From: Deinococcus koreensis
GTDB lineage: Bacteria > Deinococcota > Deinococci > Deinococcales > Deinococcaceae
Length of the DNA: 64,000 nt
Assembly: GCF_002901445.1 (NCBI RefSeq)
Contig: NZ_PPPD01000001.1
Coordinates: forward strand, 1,649,501-1,713,500
Reading direction: 5' to 3'
Positions 1-9,508 of this stretch are shown here, piece by piece (the first letter of the stretch is position 1; every line of letters begins with the position of its first letter). The notes beneath the pieces were generated by a model. It saw only the letters and a list, made by a program, of their open reading frames with translations. It was not told the origin of the DNA and ran no database searches. The translations under genes were made by a program, and so were the position numbers.

Positions 1-50
1 TTCGAAGGCCAGCCCGGAGGGACTGAGAAGCCCCAACCCAGCCAGCAGTC

Positions 51-80
51 CGCGCCCCCATCCCCTGTGGTGGGGGCGCG
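51..80 (+). terminator. Strong hairpin upstream of the GntR gene
   Basis: A perfect 10-bp inverted repeat (CGCGCCCCCA at 51-60 and its complement at 71-80) with a 10-nt loop. No T-run follows, so it is either a weak or factor-assisted terminator of a gene to the left of the window, or simply a structured leader element. Confidence 0.4.
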
Positions 81-147
81 CCATGGAAGGGGCCCCTGCG
101 GCTCCACCCTTGACACCCGGCCGCGCAGCGCCGATGGTCAGGCCACC

Positions 148-606
148 ATGACCCCCGACGCCGCAGTGATGGACGCCCTGAAAAGCAGCCTCGAACTGGG
201 CAGCCTCGACCCGGGCAGCCACGTGCCGGCCTCGGCCCAGCTTCGCCGGGCGCTGACCCGGCTGATCGAAGGGGGCAGCCTGCGTCCCGGAGACGCCCTG
301 CCGCCCGTGCGGAGCCTGGCGGCGGCGCTGGCCCTGGCGCCGAACACGGTCGCCAAGGCCTACGCCGCGCTGGGCCGCGACGGCCTGACCGTCAGCCGGG
401 CGGGGGCGGGCACGGTGGTCGCGGCCGGGGCGTGGCAGGGGTCGCTTGAGCAGCGCTCGGCCCTGCAGGGCTGGCAGCGGCACACCCGCGACCTGCGGGC
501 CGCCGGGATCAGGGGCGACGACCTGCGCGCCGCCCTGGAGGCCGTGCTGCTGGACGAGGGGCTGGACGCGGACAACGCTGTCCCTGGGGCTGCACCACTG
601 TCCTGA
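148..606 (+). CDS. GntR family transcriptional regulator, short YtrA-like
   Basis: A 152-aa protein with one N-terminal winged helix-turn-helix of the GntR type: LRRALTRLIEGGSLRPGDALP, then VRSLAAALALAPNTVAKAY, the classic recognition-helix region (about residues 35-85). The C-terminal part is only about 60 residues and too short for a FadR or MocR effector domain, which fits the YtrA subfamily that usually regulates neighbouring genes. The ATG at 148 is preferred over the longer frame from 67 because it begins just before the HTH and lies downstream of TTGACA (110-115) and GATGGT (133-138, 17-bp spacer). It lies 137 bp upstream of transketolase, whose promoter carries a palindrome that may be its operator (inference). 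Confidence 0.8.
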   Translation: MTPDAAVMDALKSSLELGSLDPGSHVPASAQLRRALTRLIEGGSLRPGDALPPVRSLAAALALAPNTVAKAYAALGRDGLTVSRAGAGTVVAAGAWQGSLEQRSALQGWQRHTRDLRAAGIRGDDLRAALEAVLLDEGLDADNAVPGAAPLS

Positions 607-648
607 GCCGCGCCACTGGAGTCCGGGCAGGGGCCGCACAGCCTCTGT

Positions 649-738
649 TTCTGTACACTTCCGGGTGCCGAATCCAGGCCTCCCTAAAGGCCTGATCTAT
701 AAGTGTACTGTGTACACCATCTCCCCCCGCGCTAGGAT
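649..738 (+). promoter_or_regulatory. tkt promoter with palindromic operator-like repeats
   Basis: The spacer before tkt holds a perfect 6-3-6 inverted repeat GTGTAC-TGT-GTACAC (703-717). A second half-site GTACACTT (653-660) is the exact complement of AAGTGTAC at 701-708. TAGGAT (733-738) ends 5 nt before the start codon and is the likely -10 of a leaderless transcript, so the palindrome covers the -35 zone. Candidate ligands are the upstream GntR protein or DdrO; TTCTGTACA (649-657) equals nine bases of the ddrC damage-response palindrome in this window. Confidence 0.55.
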
Positions 739-743
739 GGGGC

Positions 744-2717
<1,974 letters not shown>

Positions 2718-2827
2718 GCCGGCGTTGGGCAGGGGGCGACCGGGCTTACCCCGGCGTCCCCTCGCGCACCCAGGGAGCCTGAACGCTCGGCAGTTCCTGA
2801 TCCAGCAGTGTCGCGGCGCCAAACAAC

Positions 2828-2853
2828 AAACCCCGCATAGCAGCGGGGTTTTT
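2828..2853 (+). terminator. Rho-independent terminator of tkt
   Basis: AACCCCGC / GCGGGGTT hairpin (2829-2836 and 2843-2850) with a 6-nt loop, flanked by an A-run on the left and TTTTT on the right. It lies about 110 nt after the tkt stop codon. Confidence 0.85.
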
Positions 2854-2861
2854 CGTGCCAG

Positions 2862-3016
2862 AAGAAAGCCCCGGCCACCTCTACGGACGTCTACGCTGGT
2901 CTACAGATGCGGCAAAAAGAACGTGTCGGAGACAGTTTTTTCAGATCACTTCGTTGCGCCGATCTTCGGACGGAGACGGACATGCATGCTCGTGTTCGTC
3001 ACGCGTTGGTCACGCC
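2862..3016 (+). repeat. Dispersed intergenic repeat, copy 1, with 10-bp phased units
   Basis: About 155 bp that align, with many substitutions, to 13812-13967 in the same orientation. The core is three head-to-tail 10-bp units starting CTAC (2881, 2891, 2901). Shared later blocks are AGTTTTTTCAG and, at the end, CACGCGTTGGTCACGCC. Both copies sit beside a GCGGGG-type terminator. No reading frame is shared convincingly, so this is a DNA repeat rather than a gene fragment. The helically phased units resemble protein-binding arrays such as recombinase arm sites (inference). Confidence 0.65.
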
Positions 3017-3129
3017 TCAGCTCCGGGGAAGGCGCGTGGGAGGACGCCTCACCCACGGGTCAACATGGAGAGAGCTTCGGGAACATGGAAGGTTTTTGCG
3101 TAGCATCCATCCTCCCCTTCAACCCCTTC

Positions 3130-3365
3130 AGGGAGTGGGCTGACAGTCAGGCTGGCTGCTCCCCGGTTGCCCAGGTGCTGCTGGAACACCGCGCCGGCGA
3201 CCGCTTCGACGTGGTCTCGGCCGGGCTGGCGCCTGGTGCTACGGACTCCGATTGAATTCTGCAGAGATGCGGGTTCCATCCGGCTGGAGAAGAACCGAGG
3301 ACGGATTCCGTATGAGGTCAATTCGCTGACCGTCCACGCGCTGCAGGACGCTGGGTCGCTCATGG
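3130..3365 (+). pseudogene. Remnant of a low-Mr tyrosine phosphatase / arsenate reductase gene, interrupted
   Basis: Two pieces of one family are recognisable in different frames. About 3160-3237 encodes VAQVLLEHRAGDRFDVVSAG, and about 3312-3355 encodes EVNSLTVHALQDAG. In LMW-PTP/ArsC proteins these follow each other directly (compare MAEALLR...DRFEVYSAG...VNPLTVRALREAG). The catalytic P-loop and the C-terminal half are missing. The pieces are separated by about 80 bp that match the ends of the small inverted-repeat element found elsewhere in the window. The gene is therefore truncated, frame-shifted and insertion-split. Confidence 0.6.
3238..3316 (+). repeat. Small inverted-repeat (MITE-like) element R1
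   Basis: Left end GCTACGGACTCCGATTGAA matches the right end of R2 read backwards. The right end CGGATTCCGTATGAG matches the other terminus of the family. It is the shortest copy (about 79 bp) and lies between the two halves of the ArsC-like remnant, which is the best evidence in this window that the family moves. Confidence 0.6.
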
Positions 3366-3366
3366 A

Positions 3367-3558
3367 GTGTGGAGGGATGATGACGGCAGTGGTTTGTTGG
3401 GCCTGGAGGATTGCAAACTGCGTGATCTTGCCAGCCTCGAACGCCTGATCCTGCTTCTCTCTGAAGGGCTGCAGGTCGTGCAGCAGGGTGTGCGTCGCAG
3501 CAGGAATAGAGAGATTCCGGCAACCTTCCGGAAACTCGCCATGGGAGCGGCGGGGGAC
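3367..3558. other. Non-coding stretch with no recognisable content
   Basis: Between the ArsC-like remnant and the isomerase stop codon I see no gene, no strong hairpin and no repeat. The open frames here have no recognisable motifs. Confidence 0.4.
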
Positions 3559-4410
3559 TTAACGGGCCAGATCCGCCTTGGAGAGAAACCGGATCCCCGC
3601 TTCGATCTCGCCCGGTGGAATTTCCAGGATGAGCCGGGGCTCACCGCCGACGTCCCGCAGGGCACGGAACACGGCGGGCCAGTGAATGGTGCCCTGCCCG
3701 GGCCGCCAGTGGCGATCCAGCATGCCGTCGTTGTCCTGGAGATGAAGGTGGCCCAGCAACTCGCCCGCCTCCACGATCCAGTGATCGGGGGACGGCCCGC
3801 CCCTGGACTGCATCAGGTGGGCATGCCCGACATCGATGCTCACCCGGACGGACTCGCTGCCGAACGAGCGCACCAGGGCCAGCAGCGGCGCGGGGTTCAG
3901 GTCGCGGATGTTTTCCATCATCAGCGTGCAGCCCACGCTCTGCGCCAGAGCCACGACCTCTCTCAGGGTGTCGTGTACCACGCCGATCTGGTCGCCCAGG
4001 CCGGTGCTGGAGGTGTGGGCCACCAGGGGATGTCCAAAGAAGTCGAAAGGGCTGTGGATGACCATATGGGTGGCGCCCAGTGCGGCCGCGAACTCCAGTC
4101 CCCGCTGCAGCCGCGCCACCGTGACGGCCCTCACGGCCGGATCACTCGCCATGACCGTCAGACCCCAGAACGGCCCGTGAATCCCGAGGCGGCCAGGGTA
4201 TTCACCGAGATCCGCCCTGATGCGGGCGGCATGCGCCTGCCAGTCGGCGTCCAGGACGAGGTGGGAGACGGCGTCCTGAAGTTCGAGGTCGCGGCCGGCC
4301 TGGAGCCAGTCGCGCTGGGACGGGAGAGCGGACGAGGGCATGGCCGCACCGAGCAGCGGCAGGGCCGGCACGGGCGGGATGGACAACGCAGTGGGATGCA
4401 GGGTGGTCAT
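3559..4410 (-). CDS. Sugar phosphate isomerase/epimerase (xylose isomerase-like TIM barrel)
   Basis: A 283-aa protein of the AP-endonuclease-2 / xylose-isomerase-like TIM-barrel superfamily. Barrel-strand motifs with the metal ligands are visible in order: HGPFWG, HMVIHSPFDFFG, the Glu of MMENIRD, the Asp and His of SIDVGHAHL, the His of LHLQDNDG and the Glu of LILEIPPGE. Such enzymes isomerise or epimerise sugars with a divalent metal; the substrate cannot be read from sequence. Its ATG overlaps the stop of the upstream PHP gene by 4 bp, so the two are translationally coupled and probably act on the same compound, likely one imported by the ABC system farther upstream. Confidence 0.8.
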   Translation of the reverse strand: MTTLHPTALSIPPVPALPLLGAAMPSSALPSQRDWLQAGRDLELQDAVSHLVLDADWQAHAARIRADLGEYPGRLGIHGPFWGLTVMASDPAVRAVTVARLQRGLEFAAALGATHMVIHSPFDFFGHPLVAHTSSTGLGDQIGVVHDTLREVVALAQSVGCTLMMENIRDLNPAPLLALVRSFGSESVRVSIDVGHAHLMQSRGGPSPDHWIVEAGELLGHLHLQDNDGMLDRHWRPGQGTIHWPAVFRALRDVGGEPRLILEIPPGEIEAGIRFLSKADLAR

Positions 4411-5828
4411 GGTCTCTCTCCGATGTAGATAGGGTTGGACAGCAGCAGGGTGTTCTGCCAGTCCCGTCCGCCCGAGAATTCACTCTGAGCGGGGCGGGCG
4501 TAGACCTCGATGCGGTAATAGCCGGGCACCGGCTGCGAGTCCGTGAACTCCAGCTCGGTGTTGGCCTCGCCCGCCCCAAGGTCGAGGTGGGCGTGATACA
4601 GCCCGTTCTTGATCACGAACACCCTCACCGGGAAGGCCAAGCCCGCCAGGCCGACGTGGAGGGTGACCGTGTCCGAGACGGGGAGGGTACCGCCCATCTC
4701 GACCCTCAGGGAATCCGCCTCGGCGCTGAAGCGGAGGCCCGGCCCGAGCGAGACGTAGGCGCGGCCGGCTTTCAGGGCGCCGATCAGACCCGGCGGGTCG
4801 AGGTCGGCGGCGCCCAGGACGGTCACCACCTGACCCAGGCGGTGGCGCCCCGCGTGCGGATCGTGCGAGTCGGTGCCGGCCACGCCGGTGATGCGGTGGC
4901 CGGCCCGCAGCAGGCCATCCCAGAAGCTGAGCTGAGCTGCGTTGTTGGCACCTTCGAGGTGGTGGTAGATCTCGAACACGTCGCACAGCGACCAGTCGAA
5001 CTCGTGGTATCGCCACCCCAGCCGGTTCGAGAAGGCGTGGTTGACGCCGAAGAGTCCACCCTGGGCATGAACCTCGTGGGCGACCGCGTTGATGTCCCAG
5101 GCCCGGTCAGGGTCATCCACGAAGGGATCGACCCAGGCGCTCAGGCCATGCAGGTTGGCGTGGCCACGGTGCCCGGTCAGTTCGGTCGAGCGCAGCACGG
5201 CGAGGTCGCTTCCCGCCTCAGCCTCCAGCTCCGGCCAGCCGGCCACCGTAAAGTGGTCGGTCAGGGCCAGGAAATCGAGTCCATAGCGCCGGGCCGCCCC
5301 CGCGAGAGCGCTGACGCTGACCTTGCCGTCGCTGTGATGGGTATGCGCGTGGAGTTCTCCCCGATACCAGCCGGCTCCGGGCCGCCCGTTGGTGGACGCT
5401 CGCCTGGGCGCCACCTCTGTTTCTGCCTGGGGTGTTTTTGCCTCGGGCCCGCCGGCCTGCGCCCGGGCCGTCAGCCGGTATTCGGTCGTCTCCTCGGTGT
5501 ATTCCACATCGATCTGTGCGCGCCAGAGGCCGGCCTCAATCTGCCCGGGCAGGGCGCCCGGGGACGCCGAGCCTGCCCCCAGCTCCAGCTCCAGCACCAC
5601 GTCTCCCAGCGCACCGGGATTCATGCGGGTGCCCCGGTAGCCCGCCGGGCCGAACAGCGACAGGAACAGCTGGCACTGCCGCTCCTTGTGAAACTGCAGG
5701 GTCACGCTCAGCCCGGAGACGCCGGCTGGAACTTCGAACTCGTGATGCAGGTAATGGACGCGCGGATGGGGTGAAACCTGACCCTCCACGTCCAGCATCA
5801 GGTCTTCCCCGGTGGGCACCGTGATCAT
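4407..5828 (-). CDS. PHP-domain metallophosphoesterase, CehA/McbA-like
   Basis: A 473-aa protein. About the first 150 residues form a beta-rich domain. The PHP domain then begins with YRGELHAHTHHSDGK (HxH metal motif), followed by FLALTDHFTVAGW, a Glu ligand in LRSTELTGHRGHANLHG, a His in GGLFGVNHAFSN and the late GVAGTDSHDPH motif. These are the metal ligands of trinuclear PHP phosphoesterases. The C-terminal about 110 residues are again beta-type. No signal peptide is evident, so it is probably cytoplasmic. It is co-oriented with the ABC importer upstream and overlaps the isomerase downstream. Hydrolysis of a phosphate ester or amide is inferred from the fold; the exact substrate is unknown. 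Confidence 0.8.
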   Translation of the reverse strand: MITVPTGEDLMLDVEGQVSPHPRVHYLHHEFEVPAGVSGLSVTLQFHKERQCQLFLSLFGPAGYRGTRMNPGALGDVVLELELGAGSASPGALPGQIEAGLWRAQIDVEYTEETTEYRLTARAQAGGPEAKTPQAETEVAPRRASTNGRPGAGWYRGELHAHTHHSDGKVSVSALAGAARRYGLDFLALTDHFTVAGWPELEAEAGSDLAVLRSTELTGHRGHANLHGLSAWVDPFVDDPDRAWDINAVAHEVHAQGGLFGVNHAFSNRLGWRYHEFDWSLCDVFEIYHHLEGANNAAQLSFWDGLLRAGHRITGVAGTDSHDPHAGRHRLGQVVTVLGAADLDPPGLIGALKAGRAYVSLGPGLRFSAEADSLRVEMGGTLPVSDTVTLHVGLAGLAFPVRVFVIKNGLYHAHLDLGAGEANTELEFTDSQPVPGYYRIEVYARPAQSEFSGGRDWQNTLLLSNPIYIGERP

Positions 5829-5902
5829 CGTTGTCCTCCCGCTCCAGGGGGCGACCGCACCCAGCCGCTGACTCCGGCCTGGGTGCGGGCCTCACCCCAG
5901 GG

Positions 5903-6105
5903 CTTATACGGATTCCGTCCAATTCCCGTACATCCGGGACGGCACCGGATGCACGTCCATCTTCTCGGGCAGGACAGCGCCGCTGGCGACGCTTGCCCGC
6001 TCCCGGAATCCGTACTTTCTCCTTCTCCCTCTGCTGCGCAGCTTTGCAAGTCCGGTCGGATTGAAGCCCACACATGTGCGGGCTTCAATCGGAGTTGGTA
6101 TTACT
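5903..6105 (-). repeat. Small inverted-repeat element R2, abutting a stop codon
   Basis: About 203 bp. The left end CTTATACGGATTCCGTCC and right end (reverse complement) TAATACCAACTCCGATTGAA are the two family termini. Inside are a second GGAATCCGTACTTTCTCC block, the CTGCGCAGCTTTGCAAG box, and a 10-bp hairpin ATTGAAGCCC / GGGCTTCAAT (6060-6069, 6080-6089). The TAA stop of the binding-protein gene lies within the right terminus. The CCGTCCAATTCCCG...GGATGCACGTCCATCT part matches R5 inverted. Confidence 0.75.
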
Positions 6106-7312
6106 GCGTGTCTTTGAACAGGGGCGCGGTGCGTTCCACCAGATCCTTCAGGGTCGCGTCGATGGGCGCGTTCTGCACGAAGATCTTGTCGAGGGACTTG
6201 ATGATCTCCTGGGTGCCCTGCACGTAGCCGGTGGTGCTGGGCCGGGGCCGGGAGTAGGGCAGCTGCTGGATGCCCACGCCCAGCCCCCGGTCGGTCGCGA
6301 TGTACTTCTTGAAGGCGGGCAGGTTCGCCGTCGTCAGGGTGATGGGCACGTAGTTGCTCATCTTGATCCACTTGAACTGCTGCTCCGGCTGCGACAGCCA
6401 GGTGATGAAGGCCCAGGCGGCCTTCTGCCGGTCGGCCGGGATGTTCTTGCTGATCGCCAGGGTCGCGCCCCCCACCGGAACGACCGGCTTCTTGAAGAAG
6501 GGCAGGGGCGCCGTGCCGAACTTGAACGGCACACTCGCCTTGTAGGAGGGCCGGGTGGCCACGCTGTTCATCACCATCGCCACCTTGCCGGCCGCGAAAT
6601 CCGCGTTGGTGTTGGGGCCCTGCAGCACGGCCGAGCCGTCCCTGAAGAAGCCGGCCCACTGGGTGATGACCTCCCGGGCGGCGGGCTGATCGAGGGCCAG
6701 ACGCCCGCCCTTGACCATCTCCCCGCCGTTGCTCCAGATGGCCCCTTCCAGCACCCAGGGAAAGCTGGAGAGGGCGATGGCGGGCACCCCGGTGGCGGCC
6801 GTGATCTTCTTGGCGGCCTCACGCAGTTCCGGATAGGTGCGCGGCGGTGCGCTGAGCCCGGCTTTCTTGAGCAGGACGGGGTTGAAGTACATCACCGGGT
6901 TGGAGTTGTTCCACGGCATGCTGTAGACCGCCTTGTCGGGGCGGCTGACCTGGGCCCGGAAGACCCCCCAGAAGGCGTCGAAGCTCTTCTTGAAGCCGGG
7001 AAGGTCAGAGACGTCGACCAGGGCGCCCGAGGCCGCGAGGCGGGGGACATACGCGACTTCCAGGTGAAGGATGTCGGCGGCGGGCTGACCGGCGGCGATG
7101 CCAGCCAGGGCCTTTTGCACCACGCCCTCATAGTTGTTGCCGAACTCGGTGCGCACGGTCACGTCGCCCTGCGCGGCGTTGAAGTCGGCGACCATCGACT
7201 CGACGGCCTTGCCCAGCTCGCCGCCGAGTCCGTACAGGAAGGTGACCTCGGTCTTGGCGGACGCGGAGGAGAGCAGCAGCAGGGTGGACAGGGAGAGCAG
7301 GGTACGGGTCAT
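6101..7312 (-). CDS. Extracellular solute-binding protein of an ABC importer (family 1)
   Basis: A 403-aa secreted binding protein. The chosen ATG at 7312 follows a GAGG ribosome site and opens a clean signal peptide (MTRTLLSLSTLLLLSSASA, cleavage before KTEV); the longer frame upstream is low-complexity. The mature start VTFLYGLGGELGKAVESMV and the PWNNSNPVMYFNPVLLKKAG segment are typical of family-1 binding proteins for sugars and glycerol-3-phosphate (UgpB-like). It lies 179 bp downstream of the two permease genes and delivers ligand to them outside the membrane. No ATPase subunit is nearby, as is common where a shared MalK/UgpC-type ATPase serves several importers. Its TAA stop falls inside repeat R2. 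Confidence 0.88.
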   Translation of the reverse strand: MTRTLLSLSTLLLLSSASAKTEVTFLYGLGGELGKAVESMVADFNAAQGDVTVRTEFGNNYEGVVQKALAGIAAGQPAADILHLEVAYVPRLAASGALVDVSDLPGFKKSFDAFWGVFRAQVSRPDKAVYSMPWNNSNPVMYFNPVLLKKAGLSAPPRTYPELREAAKKITAATGVPAIALSSFPWVLEGAIWSNGGEMVKGGRLALDQPAAREVITQWAGFFRDGSAVLQGPNTNADFAAGKVAMVMNSVATRPSYKASVPFKFGTAPLPFFKKPVVPVGGATLAISKNIPADRQKAAWAFITWLSQPEQQFKWIKMSNYVPITLTTANLPAFKKYIATDRGLGVGIQQLPYSRPRPSTTGYVQGTQEIIKSLDKIFVQNAPIDATLKDLVERTAPLFKDTQ

Positions 7313-7384
7313 CGGAACCTCGGTGGGGAGAGAGGGCGGGGGGCCGTGGGGTGCGGACGTGCGTGCCGGGCAGGGGTCTGAGCC

Positions 7385-7421
7385 GGAACTGGTCTGGCCT
7401 GGAACTGGTCTGGCCCGGAAC
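7385..7421 (+). repeat. Short 16-bp tandem repeat
   Basis: GGAACTGGTCTGGCC plus one base is repeated head to tail at 7385-7400 and 7401-7416, with the first five bases again at 7417-7421. It lies in the spacer between the permease and binding-protein genes. Confidence 0.7.
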
Positions 7422-7491
7422 GGGAAACTGGCAGGTAGGGTCATGACGGGGCTGGAGGGGTGGCGCTATCGGGCGCGCAGGAGAAGGCTGC

Positions 7492-8310
7492 TCAGCCCTT
7501 GACGCCGCTGGCCGCCGCGCTCTCGATAAACCACTTCTGGGCCAGGGCATAGATGATCAGCACCGGAAGCACCACGATCACGGTGGCGGCCATCACGACG
7601 GGGATGTTGCTGCCCTCCAGGTTCGAGAAGCTGGCCAGGCCGACCTGAACGGTGCGGTAGCTGTCCCGGTTGGTGGCGACCAGGGGCCAGACCAGGGCGT
7701 TCCACGACGCCAGGAAGGTCAGGACGCCCAGGGCGCTCACGGCGGGGGCATTGACGGGCAACAGGATGCGGAAGAGGAACTGCGCGGTGCTGGCGCCGTC
7801 GATCTTCGCGGCCTCCTCGAACTCGACCGGCGTGCGGAGGAAGGCCTGGCGCAGCAGGAAGATGCCGAAGGCGCTGGCCGTGAAGGGAACGATCAGCGCC
7901 TGATAGGAGTTCACCCAGCCGAACTGCTTGATGGTGATGAAATTCGGGATGAGCAGCACGTCGCCCGGAATCATCAGGGTGCCCAGCGTCAGGATGAACA
8001 GCGCATGTTTGCCGGGGAAGGTCATGCGGGCGAACGCGAAGGCGGCGAGCGCGCTGGTCAGCAGCACCGAGGCGGTGGTCGCCACCGAGATCAGGGTGGA
8101 GTTCAGCAGATACTGCGCGAAGGGGGCGGCCTTCCACGCCTCCACGAAATTTTCCCAGACCCAGGTGTCCGGCAGCAGGCCACCGACGAACACCTCCTTC
8201 TGGCCCTTGAAGGCGGCGAGCACCATCCAGATCAGGGGCATCAGGAAAGCGAGGCTGACGAGCAGCGACAGCAGTTCCTGGCCCAGGCGGACTCCCTGAC
8301 GCGGCTTCAC
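7492..8310 (-). CDS. Carbohydrate/glycerophosphate ABC transporter permease (UgpE/MalG-like)
   Basis: A 272-aa inner-membrane permease with six predicted membrane spans. The BPD-transporter motif EEAAKIDGASTAQFLFRILLP (the EAA loop that docks the ATPase) is in the second half. The GTG start at 8310 overlaps the upstream permease stop in a GTGA configuration and gives the normal family length; longer upstream frames lie wholly inside the other permease. The C-terminal ALAQKWFIESAAASGVKG matches the usual QKWFVRGLTAGAVKG ending of CUT1-family MalG/UgpE subunits. It forms the translocation pore with the product of the next gene. Confidence 0.93.
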   Translation of the reverse strand: MKPRQGVRLGQELLSLLVSLAFLMPLIWMVLAAFKGQKEVFVGGLLPDTWVWENFVEAWKAAPFAQYLLNSTLISVATTASVLLTSALAAFAFARMTFPGKHALFILTLGTLMIPGDVLLIPNFITIKQFGWVNSYQALIVPFTASAFGIFLLRQAFLRTPVEFEEAAKIDGASTAQFLFRILLPVNAPAVSALGVLTFLASWNALVWPLVATNRDSYRTVQVGLASFSNLEGSNIPVVMAATVIVVLPVLIIYALAQKWFIESAAASGVKG

Positions 8311-9227
8311 TGGTAGTGCACCCGGCGTTCCGAGAGCTTCAGCTGCAGCAGCCCCAGTCCCAGCAGGAGCAGGAACAGCGCGACCGACAGCGCACTGGCG
8401 AAGCCCATCTGGAAGAAGGAGAAGGCGTTCTGGTAGATGTAGTAGCCCAGCAGGTTGGTGCTGCCGGCCGGGCCGCCCCCGGTCAGCAGCAGCACCAGAC
8501 CGTAGGACTGGAAGGTGCCGACCAGCGAGATGAAGAACACCACCATGGTCGTCGGGGCGAGCAGGGGGATGGTGACCCGCCCGGCCACCTGGGCGCGGGT
8601 GGCGCCGTCGATCACGGCCGCTTCCTCGAGTTCGCGGGGAATGGCCTGCAGGCCCGACAGGAAGAGCACGGCCGGCAGACCCACGCCCTTCCAGGTGGCG
8701 ACCAGGATCACGGAGGCCAGCGCCGTGTTGGGGTCGCTGAGCCAGCCCGGGCCCGGCAGGCCGACCGCGCCGAGCGCCTGATTCACCGGGCCGGAGGCCG
8801 GACTGAGCAGGTAGTTCCACACCACCGCCGTGGCCGCGATGGACACCACCACCGGGGTAAAAACAGCCCCGCGCAGCAGGCGCTGCAGCCGGGTCGGCGC
8901 GTTCATCAGGAAGGCCAGCGCCATGCCCAGGGCTACCTCCAGGAAGGTCACGCTCAGCGCGAAGATGGCGGTGACGGTCATGCTCCGCCAGAACTCCGGG
9001 TTGGCGAACATCGCGGAGTAGTTCTGCAGACCGACGAGATTGGGGCGCGGCTGGAGCATGTCGGCGTCCGTGAGACTCAGGTACATCACCCGGCCCAGCG
9101 GATAGTACGTGAAGACGGCGAAGACCACCAGCGCGGGCAGGATGTAGGGAGCGGCGCCCAACAGGTGGAGCCCCCCTTCTGACCGCGCCGGTCGGGTGGC
9201 ACGGGGTAGTGTTTGCGTCTTGATCAC
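8307..9227 (-). CDS. ABC transporter permease (UgpA/MalF-like)
   Basis: A 306-aa permease with six predicted spans beginning at LGAAPYILPALVVFAVFTYY. It has the family segment LTDADMLQP...VGLQNYSAMF and the EAA loop LEEAAVIDGATRAQVAGRVTI. The start is GTG at 9227, preceded by a good GGAGG site (spacing about 5 nt). It heads a minus-strand series (permease, permease, binding protein, PHP phosphoesterase, isomerase). A TTGACA (9275-9270, minus) with a weak -10 about 19 nt later may be its promoter. The substrate is not determined; a phosphorylated or sugar-like compound fits the downstream enzymes. Confidence 0.93.
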   Translation of the reverse strand: MIKTQTLPRATRPARSEGGLHLLGAAPYILPALVVFAVFTYYPLGRVMYLSLTDADMLQPRPNLVGLQNYSAMFANPEFWRSMTVTAIFALSVTFLEVALGMALAFLMNAPTRLQRLLRGAVFTPVVVSIAATAVVWNYLLSPASGPVNQALGAVGLPGPGWLSDPNTALASVILVATWKGVGLPAVLFLSGLQAIPRELEEAAVIDGATRAQVAGRVTIPLLAPTTMVVFFISLVGTFQSYGLVLLLTGGGPAGSTNLLGYYIYQNAFSFFQMGFASALSVALFLLLLGLGLLQLKLSERRVHYQ

Positions 9228-9248
9228 TCGTACCTCCGCCGTGAACCT

Positions 9249-9275
9249 AACGACCGGGAGTCAGCGACCTGTCAA
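9249..9275 (-). promoter_or_regulatory. Possible promoter of the ABC importer operon
   Basis: On the minus strand TTGACA (9275-9270) is followed about 19 nt later by TTAGGT near 9250, about 20 nt before the GGAGG and GTG start of the first permease gene. The -35 is a perfect match but the -10 is poor. Confidence 0.35.
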
Positions 9276-9404
9276 TCACAGCGAACTGATAAAACCCCCC
9301 TCCTGGCCGCCACTCAGGTCAGGCCCGCCCCGCCTGGACAGGGAGGGCATCGAGGTCAGGCCGCACCCGCTGACCGCCTGCTGACGCCCGGGGCTTTCCC
9401 CCCG

Positions 9405-9508
9405 CTCATCCGGATTCCGTCCATTTCCGGACATCCGTACTTTTTCCTTCTCCCTTCGGTCGGGTTCAACCCGTTATCTATAACGGGTTGAACCGGAATC
9501 CGTATCAG
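9405..9508 (-). repeat. Small inverted-repeat element R3, abutting a stop codon
   Basis: About 104 bp. Left end CTCATCCGGATTCCGTCC; right end (reverse complement) CTGATACGGATTCCGGTTC. It contains GTACTTTTTCCTTCTCCC and a perfect 15-bp hairpin GGTTCAACCCGTTAT (9463-9477 and 9480-9494) with a 2-nt loop. The TGA stop of the HAD gene is the TGA of the terminal motif. The hairpin probably acts as a transcription terminator or 3'-end stabiliser for that gene. Confidence 0.8.

Noticed and set aside
2855..3255. Protein similarity between the frames over the two dispersed-repeat copies
   Set aside because: A RTSTL-Y...SVHF-like similarity is visible in translation, but both copies have different stops and no start, and the DNA-level phasing (10-bp units) explains it better.
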